Part shown: one piece after another, positions 1 to 7,220 of the stretch
Position numbering within the stretch: position 1 is the stretch's first letter
Layout of the letters: each line of letters starts with the position of its first letter
Source of the DNA: JBFLVN01 sp040758475
GTDB lineage: Bacteria > JAGRBM01
Assembly (NCBI GenBank): GCA_040758475.1
Contig: JBFLVN010000056.1
Location: forward strand, 1 to 15,737
Reading direction: 5' to 3'
Length of the DNA stretch: 15,737 bases
The notes under the pieces: generated by a model
Databases searched by the model: none
Told to the model about the DNA's origin: nothing
Seen by the model: only the letters and a program-made list of their open reading frames with translations
Translations under genes and position numbers: made by a program

Positions 1-593
1 TCCGCCTCACGGGCGTCGTACTGGCGGCAGAGGTACCAGATTTCGCGAGCCTTCTTTTGACCCACGAGCCGGGCGAGGTAGCTTGAACCAAAACCCCCGT
101 CGAAGCTTCCTACCTTGGGACCGGTCTGCCCAAACCGGGCGTTTTCGGCCGCGATGGTTAAATCGCAGATTACGTGCAGCACGTGGCCGCCGCCGATGGC
201 ATAGCCCGCCACGGAGGCGATCACGGGCTTGGGGCAGCTGCGGATGAGACGCTGGAGCGTGAGCACGTTGAGGCGGGGAACGCCGTCGTCCCCCACGTAT
301 CCGGCCTCGCCGCGCACGCGCTGGTCCCCGCCACTGCAGAAGGCCTTGCCGCCTTCGCCCGTGAGAATGATGACGCCCACTTTCGTATCCTCCCAGGCGT
401 CCTGGAAGGCTTCGACCATCTCCTGGATCGTCTTGGGGCGGAAGGCGTTGTGGACTTCCGGGCGGTTGAAGGAAAGGCGGGCGATCCCCTCGGAGGACTT
501 GTGGTAGAGGATGTCCTCGAACTTCCGGGCTTCCCGCCACTCGATGGCGGCGGGCTTCCCGTTAGGCTTGGATTTCCGTACGGCTGCTGGCAT
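1..593 (-). CDS. menB: 1,4-dihydroxy-2-naphthoyl-CoA synthase (MenB), C-terminus cut by window edge
   Basis: MenB closes the second ring of menaquinone, turning o-succinylbenzoyl-CoA into 1,4-dihydroxy-2-naphthoyl-CoA; it is a cytoplasmic crotonase-fold enzyme. The first 197 codons are visible, against about 285 in E. coli. Recognisable motifs are CSGGDQ at residues 86-91 (oxyanion hole region), AGYAIGGGH near 129-137, FGQTGPKVGSFDGG at 154-167 and GQKKAREIWYLCRQYDA near 178-194, all close to E. coli MenB. Gly158 in the QTG motif is the residue that marks bicarbonate-dependent type I MenB; type II enzymes carry Asp there. Asp165 in SFDGG is the conserved catalytic aspartate. The ATG is chosen because AGGAGA lies 7 nt upstream. 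The start lies 32 bp inside menH, indicating translational coupling. The remaining ~90 residues, and probably menC/menE/menA, lie to the left. Identification is secure. Confidence 0.96.
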   Translation of the reverse strand, partial: MPAAVRKSKPNGKPAAIEWREARKFEDILYHKSSEGIARLSFNRPEVHNAFRPKTIQEMVEAFQDAWEDTKVGVIILTGEGGKAFCSGGDQRVRGEAGYVGDDGVPRLNVLTLQRLIRSCPKPVIASVAGYAIGGGHVLHVICDLTIAAENARFGQTGPKVGSFDGGFGSSYLARLVGQKKAREIWYLCRQYDAREA

Positions 594-1389
594 TGGAGAG
601 TCTCCTTTTGGTTGCGTTTTCAAGGAACGATTCGAGAGCGGCCCGGTAGGCCCCAGGCTGCTCGAAGTGAACGGCGTGTCCCGCCTTCTGCACGAGGGTT
701 ACGCGGGCGCGGAGGGCTTCGAAGGACATGAGCCGGGCGATGCGCGCGTATTTTTCGTCGAGTTCCCCGGCCAAGAAGTGAACGGGCATGGGGAGGGATT
801 TGAGGGCGTTCCAGTAATTGGGCTGCCGGCCGGGGCTTAACGTGCGCGCCGCCCAGGCAAGCCCCTCGGCGGTGTTTTCGAGGCGCAGATGCCGGAGCGT
901 TTCTCTTCGTGAAGCGGGAAGGGATGCCTGGCTTGCGAAGAGGGGATTTTTCTCCCAGCGGTTTACGAAGGTTTCTACGCCGTCTTGGAGGATTTCCTCG
1001 GCCAGTTTGTCGTCGGCGCGGGCCCGCTCGTGCTGCTCCCGGGGGTCGCGCAGGCCGGGTGAAGCCCCTTCCAAGGTAAGCGAGCGCCAGCGGGCGGGGT
1101 GCTTTGCCGCCCACCCGAGGGCGAGCCGCCCCCCCATCGAATATCCGGCCAGATGGGCGCCTTCGATTCCCTGTGCGCCGGCCCATTCTTCCAGGGCGTC
1201 CACCGTAGCTTCGAAGGATTCGGGAAAAAGTTCCGTCCGCCCATGGCCGGGAAGGTCGGGGGCGATAACCCGGTATTTCTTGTCGAGACGCTCCGCCAGC
1301 TCCGACCAGTTCCGCGAACTCCCCGTGAAGCCGTGCAACAGGACGAGGGGTTTCCCCGATCCCCATTCCTGAAAGGCGATCGCGTTCAC
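562..1389 (-). CDS. menH: SHCHC synthase (MenH), alpha/beta hydrolase fold
   Basis: MenH eliminates pyruvate from SEPHCHC to give 2-succinyl-6-hydroxy-2,4-cyclohexadiene-1-carboxylate, the step after MenD. The product is 275 aa (E. coli MenH 252 aa). It has the alpha/beta-hydrolase oxyanion motif LLHGFTGSS (residues 17-25), DLPGHGRT at 45-52, the nucleophile elbow GYSMGG with Ser84, an acid residue in GELDEKY (Asp211) and the catalytic His238 in KAGHAVHFEQP. These match the Ser-Asp-His triad of E. coli MenH. The GTG start overlaps the menD TGA as GTGA, so the ribosome can re-initiate; no strong Shine-Dalgarno is seen. A basic C-terminal tail of about 20 residues runs through the menB ribosome-binding site and start. 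Many MenH-like hydrolases are misassigned, but the position between menD and menB makes the call firm. Confidence 0.94.
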   Translation of the reverse strand: MNAIAFQEWGSGKPLVLLHGFTGSSRNWSELAERLDKKYRVIAPDLPGHGRTELFPESFEATVDALEEWAGAQGIEGAHLAGYSMGGRLALGWAAKHPARWRSLTLEGASPGLRDPREQHERARADDKLAEEILQDGVETFVNRWEKNPLFASQASLPASRRETLRHLRLENTAEGLAWAARTLSPGRQPNYWNALKSLPMPVHFLAGELDEKYARIARLMSFEALRARVTLVQKAGHAVHFEQPGAYRAALESFLENATKRRLSNASSRTEIQA

Positions 1390-3128
1390 CGGGCCACCGC
1401 CTTGGAGAGAGGTTTGGGATTTTCCAAACGGGCTTGGACGCGGTTCCAGGTTTCCCGGTGTTGGGCTGCGCTTAGGTCCGGGTCCACGGGGATTTCGAGA
1501 AGACGCACTCCGTGGGCGGGTTCTTGGAGTAGTCGGGCCAAGGCTTCGGCGCTTTCCACTGGCTGCGATTTCGCCCCGAAGGCGGCCGCGAGTTTTTGAA
1601 AGTCCACGTTCTGGGGCGTCTGGAAGTAGGTTTCGAAAAGCGCGGCCTGTTTGCGGATCGGCAGGTGGTGGAAGATGCCTCCGCCCGAATTGTTCACAAG
1701 AACAACGGTGAGGGAGAGAGCATTCGACGCCGCCAGGGCCAGGGCATTCGCATCGTGGATCAGGGCCAGGTCGCCCGTGAGCAAGCACGTGGGGCGCCCT
1801 GTCGCCGCCGCCACGCCGAGGGCCGAAGAGAGAATCCCGTCGATCCCGTTGGCTCCGCGATTTACGAACACGTGCAGGGGCTCTTCCCGCATTCCCGAAA
1901 ACCAATCCACGTCCCGGATGGGCATGCTGTTGGAGAGAAACAAATTGCTCCCGGAGGGAAGGGATTGGATGAGGGTCCGGGCCGCCGCGATTTCGCCAAG
2001 GACGGACTGGCCGCCCAGCACCGTTTCGATTTCTTCGAGGGCGGCCGCGTCGATTTCCCGGTGCCGTTCCATCCAGTAGGAACGGCGAAGGGGTTTCTTG
2101 CGGAGGAGCCGTTCGGTACCCAGGCAGATTCCCGCCGGATCGCCAAGGAAAACGTCCGAGGCTTTGGCGTCTGGGTCCACCCATCGGGCATCCGGCGCGA
2201 AGACGATCTGACGGGCGCCGGAATTGGTGATCATCCGCCCCAGTTGCTTGCTTGATGGCGCGGCGCCGAAACGAAGGACGAGCTTGGGAGAGAGTTCGCT
2301 CGCGGCGGCCTCGCTCCGGGCCCAGGCGTCGGCGAAGGAAAGGACGTTTGGAAAAGCCCCGAAGCGAAGGCCCGAGGCCGCGTCCGCCAGGATGGGATAG
2401 CCCGAAGCTTCCGCGAGGGCCGCGATAGCGGGAGCGAGTTCTTCGCCCCGCAAGAGCGGCCCCACGACGATCCAGCCCCGTTCTTCCTTCCGGATGGCAT
2501 CGGCCAGGACTTCGGCTTGAGCCGCGTTCACGGAAGAGGGCGCATTCTCCCAAAGGCGCGAAGCAGTTGAAGCCATCGCGAATTTGGAGCTTGCCGGAAG
2601 GAAAGGCTCGCGAAACGGGAGGTTTAAATGCACGGGCCCCCGAAGGGAGTGGGCGCTGGCGAGGGCCCGAAGAGCGAGCGCCGAGGCGGCGGCTTCCGGA
2701 TCGGAGAGGGAATCGGGAACCGGGGCTTCCTGGAAGAAACGGACGTGATCGCCGTAGAGCTTTACCTGGTCCGTCGTCTGGGGGGCGCCGCAACCGCGCA
2801 GTTCGGGCGGCCGGTCGGCCGTGAGGACGACGAGCGGCACGCCCGACTCGCTCGCTTCAACGATCCCCGGCAGGTAGTTGGCGGCGGCCGTTCCGGAAGT
2901 GCAGACGAGCACGGTCGGTTTCCCCGCGGCCTTGGCGTGGCCTTGGGCGAAGAAGGCGGCCCCACGTTCGTCGATCGAGCGCCAGATTTTGATATCCGGA
3001 TGCGAGGCCGCCGCCACCGTGAGCGGCGTGCAGCGGGAGCCCGGCGAGAGGACGAACCCCCGCGCCCCTCCGGCGGCGAGCGTATCGATCAGGGCGCCCG
3101 CGAAACGGAGATTCTTTTCTCCCGTCAC
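1386..3128 (-). CDS. menD: SEPHCHC synthase (MenD), thiamine diphosphate enzyme
   Basis: MenD joins 2-oxoglutarate, after decarboxylation, to isochorismate and so commits isochorismate to menaquinone. The 580-aa product has the length of typical MenD (about 550-580). The N-terminal pyrimidine-binding domain shows SPGSRCTP (residues 28-35) and DER (53-55), where Glu54 matches the glutamate that activates thiamine diphosphate. CTSGTAAANYLP and LTADRPPELRGCGAPQT follow as in all MenD proteins. The C-terminal PP domain carries the Mg/ThDP motif GDLALIHDAN (452-461) and the NNSGGGIF segment (479-486). Translation starts at a GTG overlapping the menF stop codon by 4 nt (GTGA). In-frame open sequence continues upstream, but it lies opposite menF and shows no family similarity, so it is not part of the protein. 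No missing catalytic residue was noticed. Confidence 0.96.
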   Translation of the reverse strand: MTGEKNLRFAGALIDTLAAGGARGFVLSPGSRCTPLTVAAASHPDIKIWRSIDERGAAFFAQGHAKAAGKPTVLVCTSGTAAANYLPGIVEASESGVPLVVLTADRPPELRGCGAPQTTDQVKLYGDHVRFFQEAPVPDSLSDPEAAASALALRALASAHSLRGPVHLNLPFREPFLPASSKFAMASTASRLWENAPSSVNAAQAEVLADAIRKEERGWIVVGPLLRGEELAPAIAALAEASGYPILADAASGLRFGAFPNVLSFADAWARSEAAASELSPKLVLRFGAAPSSKQLGRMITNSGARQIVFAPDARWVDPDAKASDVFLGDPAGICLGTERLLRKKPLRRSYWMERHREIDAAALEEIETVLGGQSVLGEIAAARTLIQSLPSGSNLFLSNSMPIRDVDWFSGMREEPLHVFVNRGANGIDGILSSALGVAAATGRPTCLLTGDLALIHDANALALAASNALSLTVVLVNNSGGGIFHHLPIRKQAALFETYFQTPQNVDFQKLAAAFGAKSQPVESAEALARLLQEPAHGVRLLEIPVDPDLSAAQHRETWNRVQARLENPKPLSKAVAR

Positions 3129-4450
3129 GAGGCGCTTTCCTTTTCGAGAATCGATTTGAGGGCCGAGAGCTTCCAGACCGTCTCGTCCCATTCGGCCTGC
3201 GGGTCGGAACCGGCCACGAGGCCGCAGCCCGCAAAGAGATGAGCCACTTTCCCCGTGATCCAGGCGCTCCGGAGGGCGACGGCGAATTCCCCGGACCCAT
3301 CCGGAGAGCTCATTCCGATGGGCCCGGCGTACCACCCGCGTTCCACGGGCTCGACGGAGCGAATCCATTCGAGGGCCGGGCCCGTAGGCGTGCCTCCTAC
3401 GGCAGGGGATGGGTGAAGGGCGGCGGCCGCGTCCAGGACGTGGAGGGGGCGCCGGAGTATTCCGGAAATCGCCGTCCGCAGGTGCTGGACGGTCTGAAGC
3501 TTGAGGAGACGGGGCGAGGGATCGGATTCGAACTGGCTGCAAAGAGGCTCAAGGGTCCGCCGGAGATGGGAGACGACGAGGGCGTGTTCTTCGGCGTTCT
3601 TTTGGCTCGAGAGGAGTTCTCTCCCCAGACGCTCGTCTTCTTCAGGCGTTTTGCCCCGCGGAGCGCTTCCGGCGAGGGCGATGGTCTTGATGAACTTCCC
3701 GTGGGAGGAAACCAGGAGTTCGGGCGAAGCACCCACGAAATCCCCGTGGGGGAGGTGGACCCAGTAGATAAAGCACTGGGGGTAGCGCGAGCGGAGGGTT
3801 TCCACGAGGCGCGGGATTTGAGGCTCGTGGCCCAGGGGAAAGGCCTCGTGGCGGATGAGAACCGCTTTGGAGAAATCCCCCCGGACGATCCGCTCGATGG
3901 TGGCGGCGGCATCCCGGTTCCACCCCGCCTTGTCCCACCCCTGGGGGAGGATGGAGGGCGTGGCGAATTGAACCGGGCTTAGGGGCTTTTCGGGAAACAA
4001 TTCGGGAAAGAGTGCTTCGGTGCCGAAGCAGCCCTCCGGGTTTTCGCGGAAAAGCCGGTGGGGAACCCAGGCAAGGGCAGGGGGGGCCCCCTTCCAGGGA
4101 CTTCCCCGCCGGGGCTCGGGCCAGAACGAAAAAGCCGAAAAGGCCCGGGCGTTCTTTCTGCTTTCTTCGTCCTCGAATTCGGCGGACTTCCAGAATCGTT
4201 CCAGGGCGGCGCGGGTCTCTCCAAAGCGTCCGCGGCCGAAGGCTTGCAAGAGAAGGGCCTGCCCGGAACCTGCGGCCCTCTCGCCGCCGGGGGATTGCCA
4301 ATAGAAAACGGGCTTGCCCGCGCGCGCCTCGCGGGCGGCCCATTCGAGAAGATCGGGGGGAGTTTGGGGAATGGCGCGGAAGGCAACGGTAAACCGGGAC
4401 GCCCGGCCGGGCGCCCGGAGGGGGGCGGTTTCTCGTTCAGGCGACCACAC
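3125..4450 (-). CDS. menF: isochorismate synthase (MenF)
   Basis: MenF isomerises chorismate to isochorismate, the entry reaction of the classical menaquinone route. The 441-aa product (E. coli MenF 431 aa) carries the chorismate-binding domain in its C-terminal two thirds. FSKAVLIRH holds Lys195 (general base, cf. E. coli Lys190), GASPELLV holds Glu244 (general acid, cf. Glu240), then come LAGSAPRG (259-266), AEEHALVVSHLR with the metal-side Glu288, LHPSPAVGGTPT, ERGWYAGPIG and GCGLVAGSDPQAEWDET. The N-terminal third is poorly conserved, as is usual for the family. The GTG start overlaps the end of ubiE by 14 bp; a weak purine stretch precedes it. EntC/PchA-type synthases share the fold, but the ubiE-menF-menD context indicates menaquinone rather than siderophore synthesis. 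Confidence 0.93.
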   Translation of the reverse strand: MWSPERETAPLRAPGRASRFTVAFRAIPQTPPDLLEWAAREARAGKPVFYWQSPGGERAAGSGQALLLQAFGRGRFGETRAALERFWKSAEFEDEESRKNARAFSAFSFWPEPRRGSPWKGAPPALAWVPHRLFRENPEGCFGTEALFPELFPEKPLSPVQFATPSILPQGWDKAGWNRDAAATIERIVRGDFSKAVLIRHEAFPLGHEPQIPRLVETLRSRYPQCFIYWVHLPHGDFVGASPELLVSSHGKFIKTIALAGSAPRGKTPEEDERLGRELLSSQKNAEEHALVVSHLRRTLEPLCSQFESDPSPRLLKLQTVQHLRTAISGILRRPLHVLDAAAALHPSPAVGGTPTGPALEWIRSVEPVERGWYAGPIGMSSPDGSGEFAVALRSAWITGKVAHLFAGCGLVAGSDPQAEWDETVWKLSALKSILEKESAS

Positions 4451-5120
4451 CGCGGTACACCCACGCGACGCCGCCCGTCATCGGAAAGGCCTCGACGGAG
4501 CGGAACGCCTTTGTTTCCCGGAGGAGAGCCAGGAACTTCTCCCCGCAGGGGAATTCGGAAGAAGTACGGTTCAGGTACTGGTAGGCCTGGAAGTTCCCCG
4601 TGAGCAGCCCGCCCACGAAGGGAAGGACCCGGTTGCTGTAGAAACGGTAGAAGGTGCCCCAGAGGCCCGTGGGCTGGCCGAATTCGAGGACCATCACCTT
4701 CCCGCCGGGCCGGACGGCGCGGGCCATTTCCCGGAGGGCGTCCACCGGGCGGGAGACGTTCCGGATGCCGAAGGCGATGGAGGCGGCATCGAAAGAAGCC
4801 GTCTCGAAAGGAAGCTGGTGGACGTCGGCCCGGAGGAATTCGATCGAAAGCCCCTTCGCCTTGGCGGGGGCCCTCTCCAGCATCTCCTCACAGAAGTCCG
4901 TCCCTACGACCCGGCCGCCGGGGCCGGCCTTTTTGCGGAAGGCGATAGCGAGGTCCCCGGTACCGGTGGCGCAGTCGAGGACGCTCGAACCGGCCTGGAC
5001 GCCGCTGAGCTTTACGAGCCGCCGCCGCCAGAGGTGATGGATGCCCAGGGAGAGGACCGAATTGGCCAGGTCGTAGCGGGGAGCAATGGAAGCGAACATG
5101 GCCCGGACGGTGTGGGACAT
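4437..5120 (-). CDS. ubiE: demethylmenaquinone methyltransferase (MenG/UbiE)
   Basis: A SAM-dependent C-methyltransferase that methylates the naphthoquinone ring of demethylmenaquinone, the last step to menaquinone. The 227-aa protein has the UbiE family N-terminus (IAPRYDLANSVLSLGIHHLWRR, split here as residues 12-22 and 23-33), SAM motif I VLDCATGTGD (47-56), the acidic TDFCEEM (74-80), SIAFGIRNV (114-122) and RPGGKVMVLEFGQP. GNFQAYQYLNRTS corresponds to the UbiE C-terminal signature. The ATG is preceded by GGAGG at a 9-nt spacing, the best ribosome-binding site in this operon, consistent with ubiE being the first gene. It probably methylates only menaquinone here, but UbiE can also act in ubiquinone synthesis; no ubiquinone genes are visible. 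Confidence 0.95.
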   Translation of the reverse strand: MSHTVRAMFASIAPRYDLANSVLSLGIHHLWRRRLVKLSGVQAGSSVLDCATGTGDLAIAFRKKAGPGGRVVGTDFCEEMLERAPAKAKGLSIEFLRADVHQLPFETASFDAASIAFGIRNVSRPVDALREMARAVRPGGKVMVLEFGQPTGLWGTFYRFYSNRVLPFVGGLLTGNFQAYQYLNRTSSEFPCGEKFLALLRETKAFRSVEAFPMTGGVAWVYRGVVA

Positions 5121-5149
5121 GGGAAAACGCCTCCAGAACTCATCCTGGC

Positions 5150-5200
5150 CTGCTATTTCATTTATTTCAAGTATTTTTGAAATTTCAAATTTAATAGAGA
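5150..5200 (-). promoter_or_regulatory. AT-rich promoter/operator region of the men operon
   Basis: This stretch is markedly AT-rich within a GC-rich region and lies 30-80 nt upstream of ubiE. It contains the perfect palindrome TTTGAAATTTCAAA at 5176-5189. On the minus strand two TTGAAA hexamers, each one mismatch from the -35 consensus, start 18 nt apart (5188 and 5170). No convincing -10 box pairs with either, so the exact promoter is unresolved. The location argues for the operon promoter with a possible operator for an unknown regulator. Confidence 0.4.
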
Positions 5201-5283
5201 AAACGCGGGGTTGGAAGAAGTTGGAAACGCGGTTTTGGGAGGTGAGACAAGAGGCAGCCTTGCCCAGCTTTCGACGCCCGCAT

Positions 5284-5310
5284 GCAGGAGACCGGATGAA
5301 CGGGATGAGT
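5284..5310 (-). repeat. short degenerate 9-nt repeat (three units)
   Basis: In the gap between the ABC-F gene and ubiE, three contiguous 9-nt words read on the minus strand as ACTCATCCC, GTTCATCCG and GTCTCCTGC; the first two share seven of nine positions. It resembles the larger 9-nt arrays at 7221-7400 and 7540-7611. Three units is a small sample, so chance is possible. The rest of the 5121-5335 gap holds no gene or clear terminator. Confidence 0.35.
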
Positions 5311-5335
5311 ATTCGTGCGGCTGTGAAAAGAATCT

Positions 5336-7090
5336 CTAGAACGGACTTCGGTTCTGCCGCTTGGAAGGCGGGCCTTTTTCCTTTTTGCCGCGTTTGGGCT
5401 CTTCGCCAACTTCTTCGGCCTTGGTGGCGGCGGGAGTGCCGTTCGACTTGGAAGGCGCCCAGCCCATGGGCCTTGGGCCCTTGCGCAGGATTTCCCGCTG
5501 CTCGGCCACGCGGGGGCTTTTAAGATATTCCTCGTACCCCATCGTCTCGTCGATGATGCCGTTGGGAAGGAGTTCGATCACCCGGGTGGCGCTGGCTTCC
5601 AAGAATCGCCGGTCGCGGGAGGAAAGGAGCACCGTGCCGTCAAACCGGGTGACTGCTTCGTTCAAAGCCTCGATGGCTTCCAGGTCCAAGTGATTCGTAG
5701 GCTCGTCGAACAGGAGGACGTTCGCCTCCGCCGCCATCAGGCGGGCCAGCATGCATCTTACGCGCTCGCCCCCGGAGAGCACCTTGAGGGGCTTTAGGGT
5801 CTCCTCGCCCGAGAAGAGCATGCGCCCCAGGAGGCTCCGCGTGGCTTGGTCCTCCTGGCCTTTTACGTAATTGATGAGCCACTCGATCAGGTTCTTGTCG
5901 GACTCGAAATATTTTCCGTTTTCCTTGGGAAAGTAGCTCTGAGATGTCGTCGTACCCCAGAGGAAAGTCCCCGAATCGGCCTTCGCGTCTCCCATCAGGA
6001 TGTCGAAGAGGGCCGTGGCGGCAAGGCCGTTGGGCCCCACGATGGCGACTTTCTCGCCCCGGTTGATGACGGCCGAGAGATCCCGGAAGAGAGGCCGTCC
6101 ATCCAGGCTCTTGGAGAGGTTTTCCATCTTGAGGATGTCTTTCCCCGCCTGCCGCTGGCTCTTGAACAGAATGCTTGGGGAGCGGCGGGAAGAGGGCTTG
6201 ATATCCTCAACCCGTAAATTCTCGATCTGTTTCCTTCGGGAAGTCGCTTGCCGCGAGCGGGCGGCATTCGCGCTAAAGCGCGCGATGAAGTCCTGGAGTT
6301 CCTTGATCTTGGCGTCGTTCTTTTCTTTGAGGGCCTGGCGCTGCTGGAGCATCAGATTGCTGGCGCCATACCAGAAGCTGTAGTTGCCCGAATAAAGCTG
6401 AATCTTTCCGTAGTCGATGTCGCAAGTATGGGTGCACACGGCATCCAGGAAGTGCCGGTCGTGGGAGACGAGGATCACGGTGTTCTCGAAAGCGTCCAGG
6501 AAATCCTCGAGCCACGCGATCGACGCATGGTCCAGGTGGTTCGTGGGTTCGTCGAGGATGAGGATGTCCGGGTTTCCGAAGAGCGCCTGGGCGAGAAGTA
6601 CCCGGACCTTGAGGCCCGCCTCCAGGTTCTTCATGGGCTGGGCGTGGAGTTCATCTGGGACGCCAAGGCCCTGGAGGAGGAGGGCCGCGTCCGATTCCAT
6701 GTTCCAGCCGTTCATTTCGGCGAAATCGCTTTCGAGCTTCCCAAGGCGGATGCCGTCCTGGTCGCTCATGTCCGTCTTTTCGTAGAGGAGTTCGCGCTCG
6801 CGTTTGATGTCGTAGAGGGGTTTATTACCCATCACGACCGTGTCGAGGACGCTGAACTCGTCGAACTCGAACTGGTCCTGCTTGAGGACCGAGAGCCGGA
6901 GTTTCTGGGAGTAGGAGACGCTCCCGCCGTCGGGCTCGTGCTCCCCGGCGAGGACCTTGAGGAAGGTCGATTTGCCCGATCCGTTGGCCCCGATGATGCC
7001 GTAGCAGTTGCCGGGCTTGAACTCGATCGAGACCCCCTCGAAGAGGACGCGCTTTCCAAAGCGCACGTCGATGGAATTTGCCGAAATCAT
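5336..7090 (-). CDS. ABC-F family ATPase, YbiT-like, with one degenerate ATP site
   Basis: ABC-F proteins are soluble twin-ATPase proteins that act on the ribosome; they lack membrane domains. This 584-aa protein resembles E. coli YbiT (about 530 aa). NBD1 has Walker A GANGSGKST (34-42), Walker B LILDEPTNHLD (177-187) and the switch His210 in SHDRH, but its signature is LEAGL (156-160); YbiT is also aberrant there. The inter-domain linker (about 235-310) includes the conserved RFSANAARSRQATSR. NBD2 has a normal signature LSGGE (438-442) and Walker B LLFDEPTNHLD (459-469). However, its Walker A reads GPNGLAATA (352-360), lacking the GKS/T lysine, and its switch reads SSRDRR with Arg492 in place of His. 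The tail of about 50 residues is Lys/Pro-rich, as in ribosome-contacting ABC-F tails. The ATG is preceded by AGAGG at a 4-nt spacing. The gene stands alone; its cellular role cannot be read from context. Confidence 0.92.
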   Translation of the reverse strand: MISANSIDVRFGKRVLFEGVSIEFKPGNCYGIIGANGSGKSTFLKVLAGEHEPDGGSVSYSQKLRLSVLKQDQFEFDEFSVLDTVVMGNKPLYDIKRERELLYEKTDMSDQDGIRLGKLESDFAEMNGWNMESDAALLLQGLGVPDELHAQPMKNLEAGLKVRVLLAQALFGNPDILILDEPTNHLDHASIAWLEDFLDAFENTVILVSHDRHFLDAVCTHTCDIDYGKIQLYSGNYSFWYGASNLMLQQRQALKEKNDAKIKELQDFIARFSANAARSRQATSRRKQIENLRVEDIKPSSRRSPSILFKSQRQAGKDILKMENLSKSLDGRPLFRDLSAVINRGEKVAIVGPNGLAATALFDILMGDAKADSGTFLWGTTTSQSYFPKENGKYFESDKNLIEWLINYVKGQEDQATRSLLGRMLFSGEETLKPLKVLSGGERVRCMLARLMAAEANVLLFDEPTNHLDLEAIEALNEAVTRFDGTVLLSSRDRRFLEASATRVIELLPNGIIDETMGYEEYLKSPRVAEQREILRKGPRPMGWAPSKSNGTPAATKAEEVGEEPKRGKKEKGPPSKRQNRSPF

Positions 7091-7115
7091 GTCGCCTCTT
7101 TAAGGAGCCTTTCAT

Positions 7116-7140
7116 CCCCGGCCGGGAGGGTCCCGCGGGG
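7116..7140 (-). other. stable GC hairpin upstream of the ABC-F start
   Basis: CCCCG pairs with CGGGG and, inside a 2-nt bulge, CGGGA pairs with TCCCG around a GGG loop, giving ten base pairs. It ends 26 nt before the ABC-F start codon and would lie in the mRNA leader if transcription starts to its right. No U-tract follows, so a simple terminator is unlikely. Whether it regulates the gene is unknown. Confidence 0.4.
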
Positions 7141-7220
7141 CCGCCCTCATAGCACATCGGCGGACGGGAAAAGATGGGAATGGAAAAGGGCGGATGGATT
7201 TGGATGATTGCCCGGTTTTC

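Noticed and set aside
1390..2793. Long open frame continuous with menH upstream of its start
   Set aside because: It runs in the same strand but another frame within menD, with Arg/Pro/Gly-rich composition and no family motif; the MenH fold begins at the GTG at 1389.
3129..3542. N-terminal extension of menD
   Set aside because: It lies entirely within menF in another frame; the extension has no thiamine-enzyme similarity and the length without it (580 aa) is already typical.
6248..7207. 319-codon plus-strand open frame opposite the ABC-F gene
   Set aside because: Its composition mirrors the antisense of the ABC-F gene, whose motifs are unambiguous; no ribosome-binding site or domain is seen.
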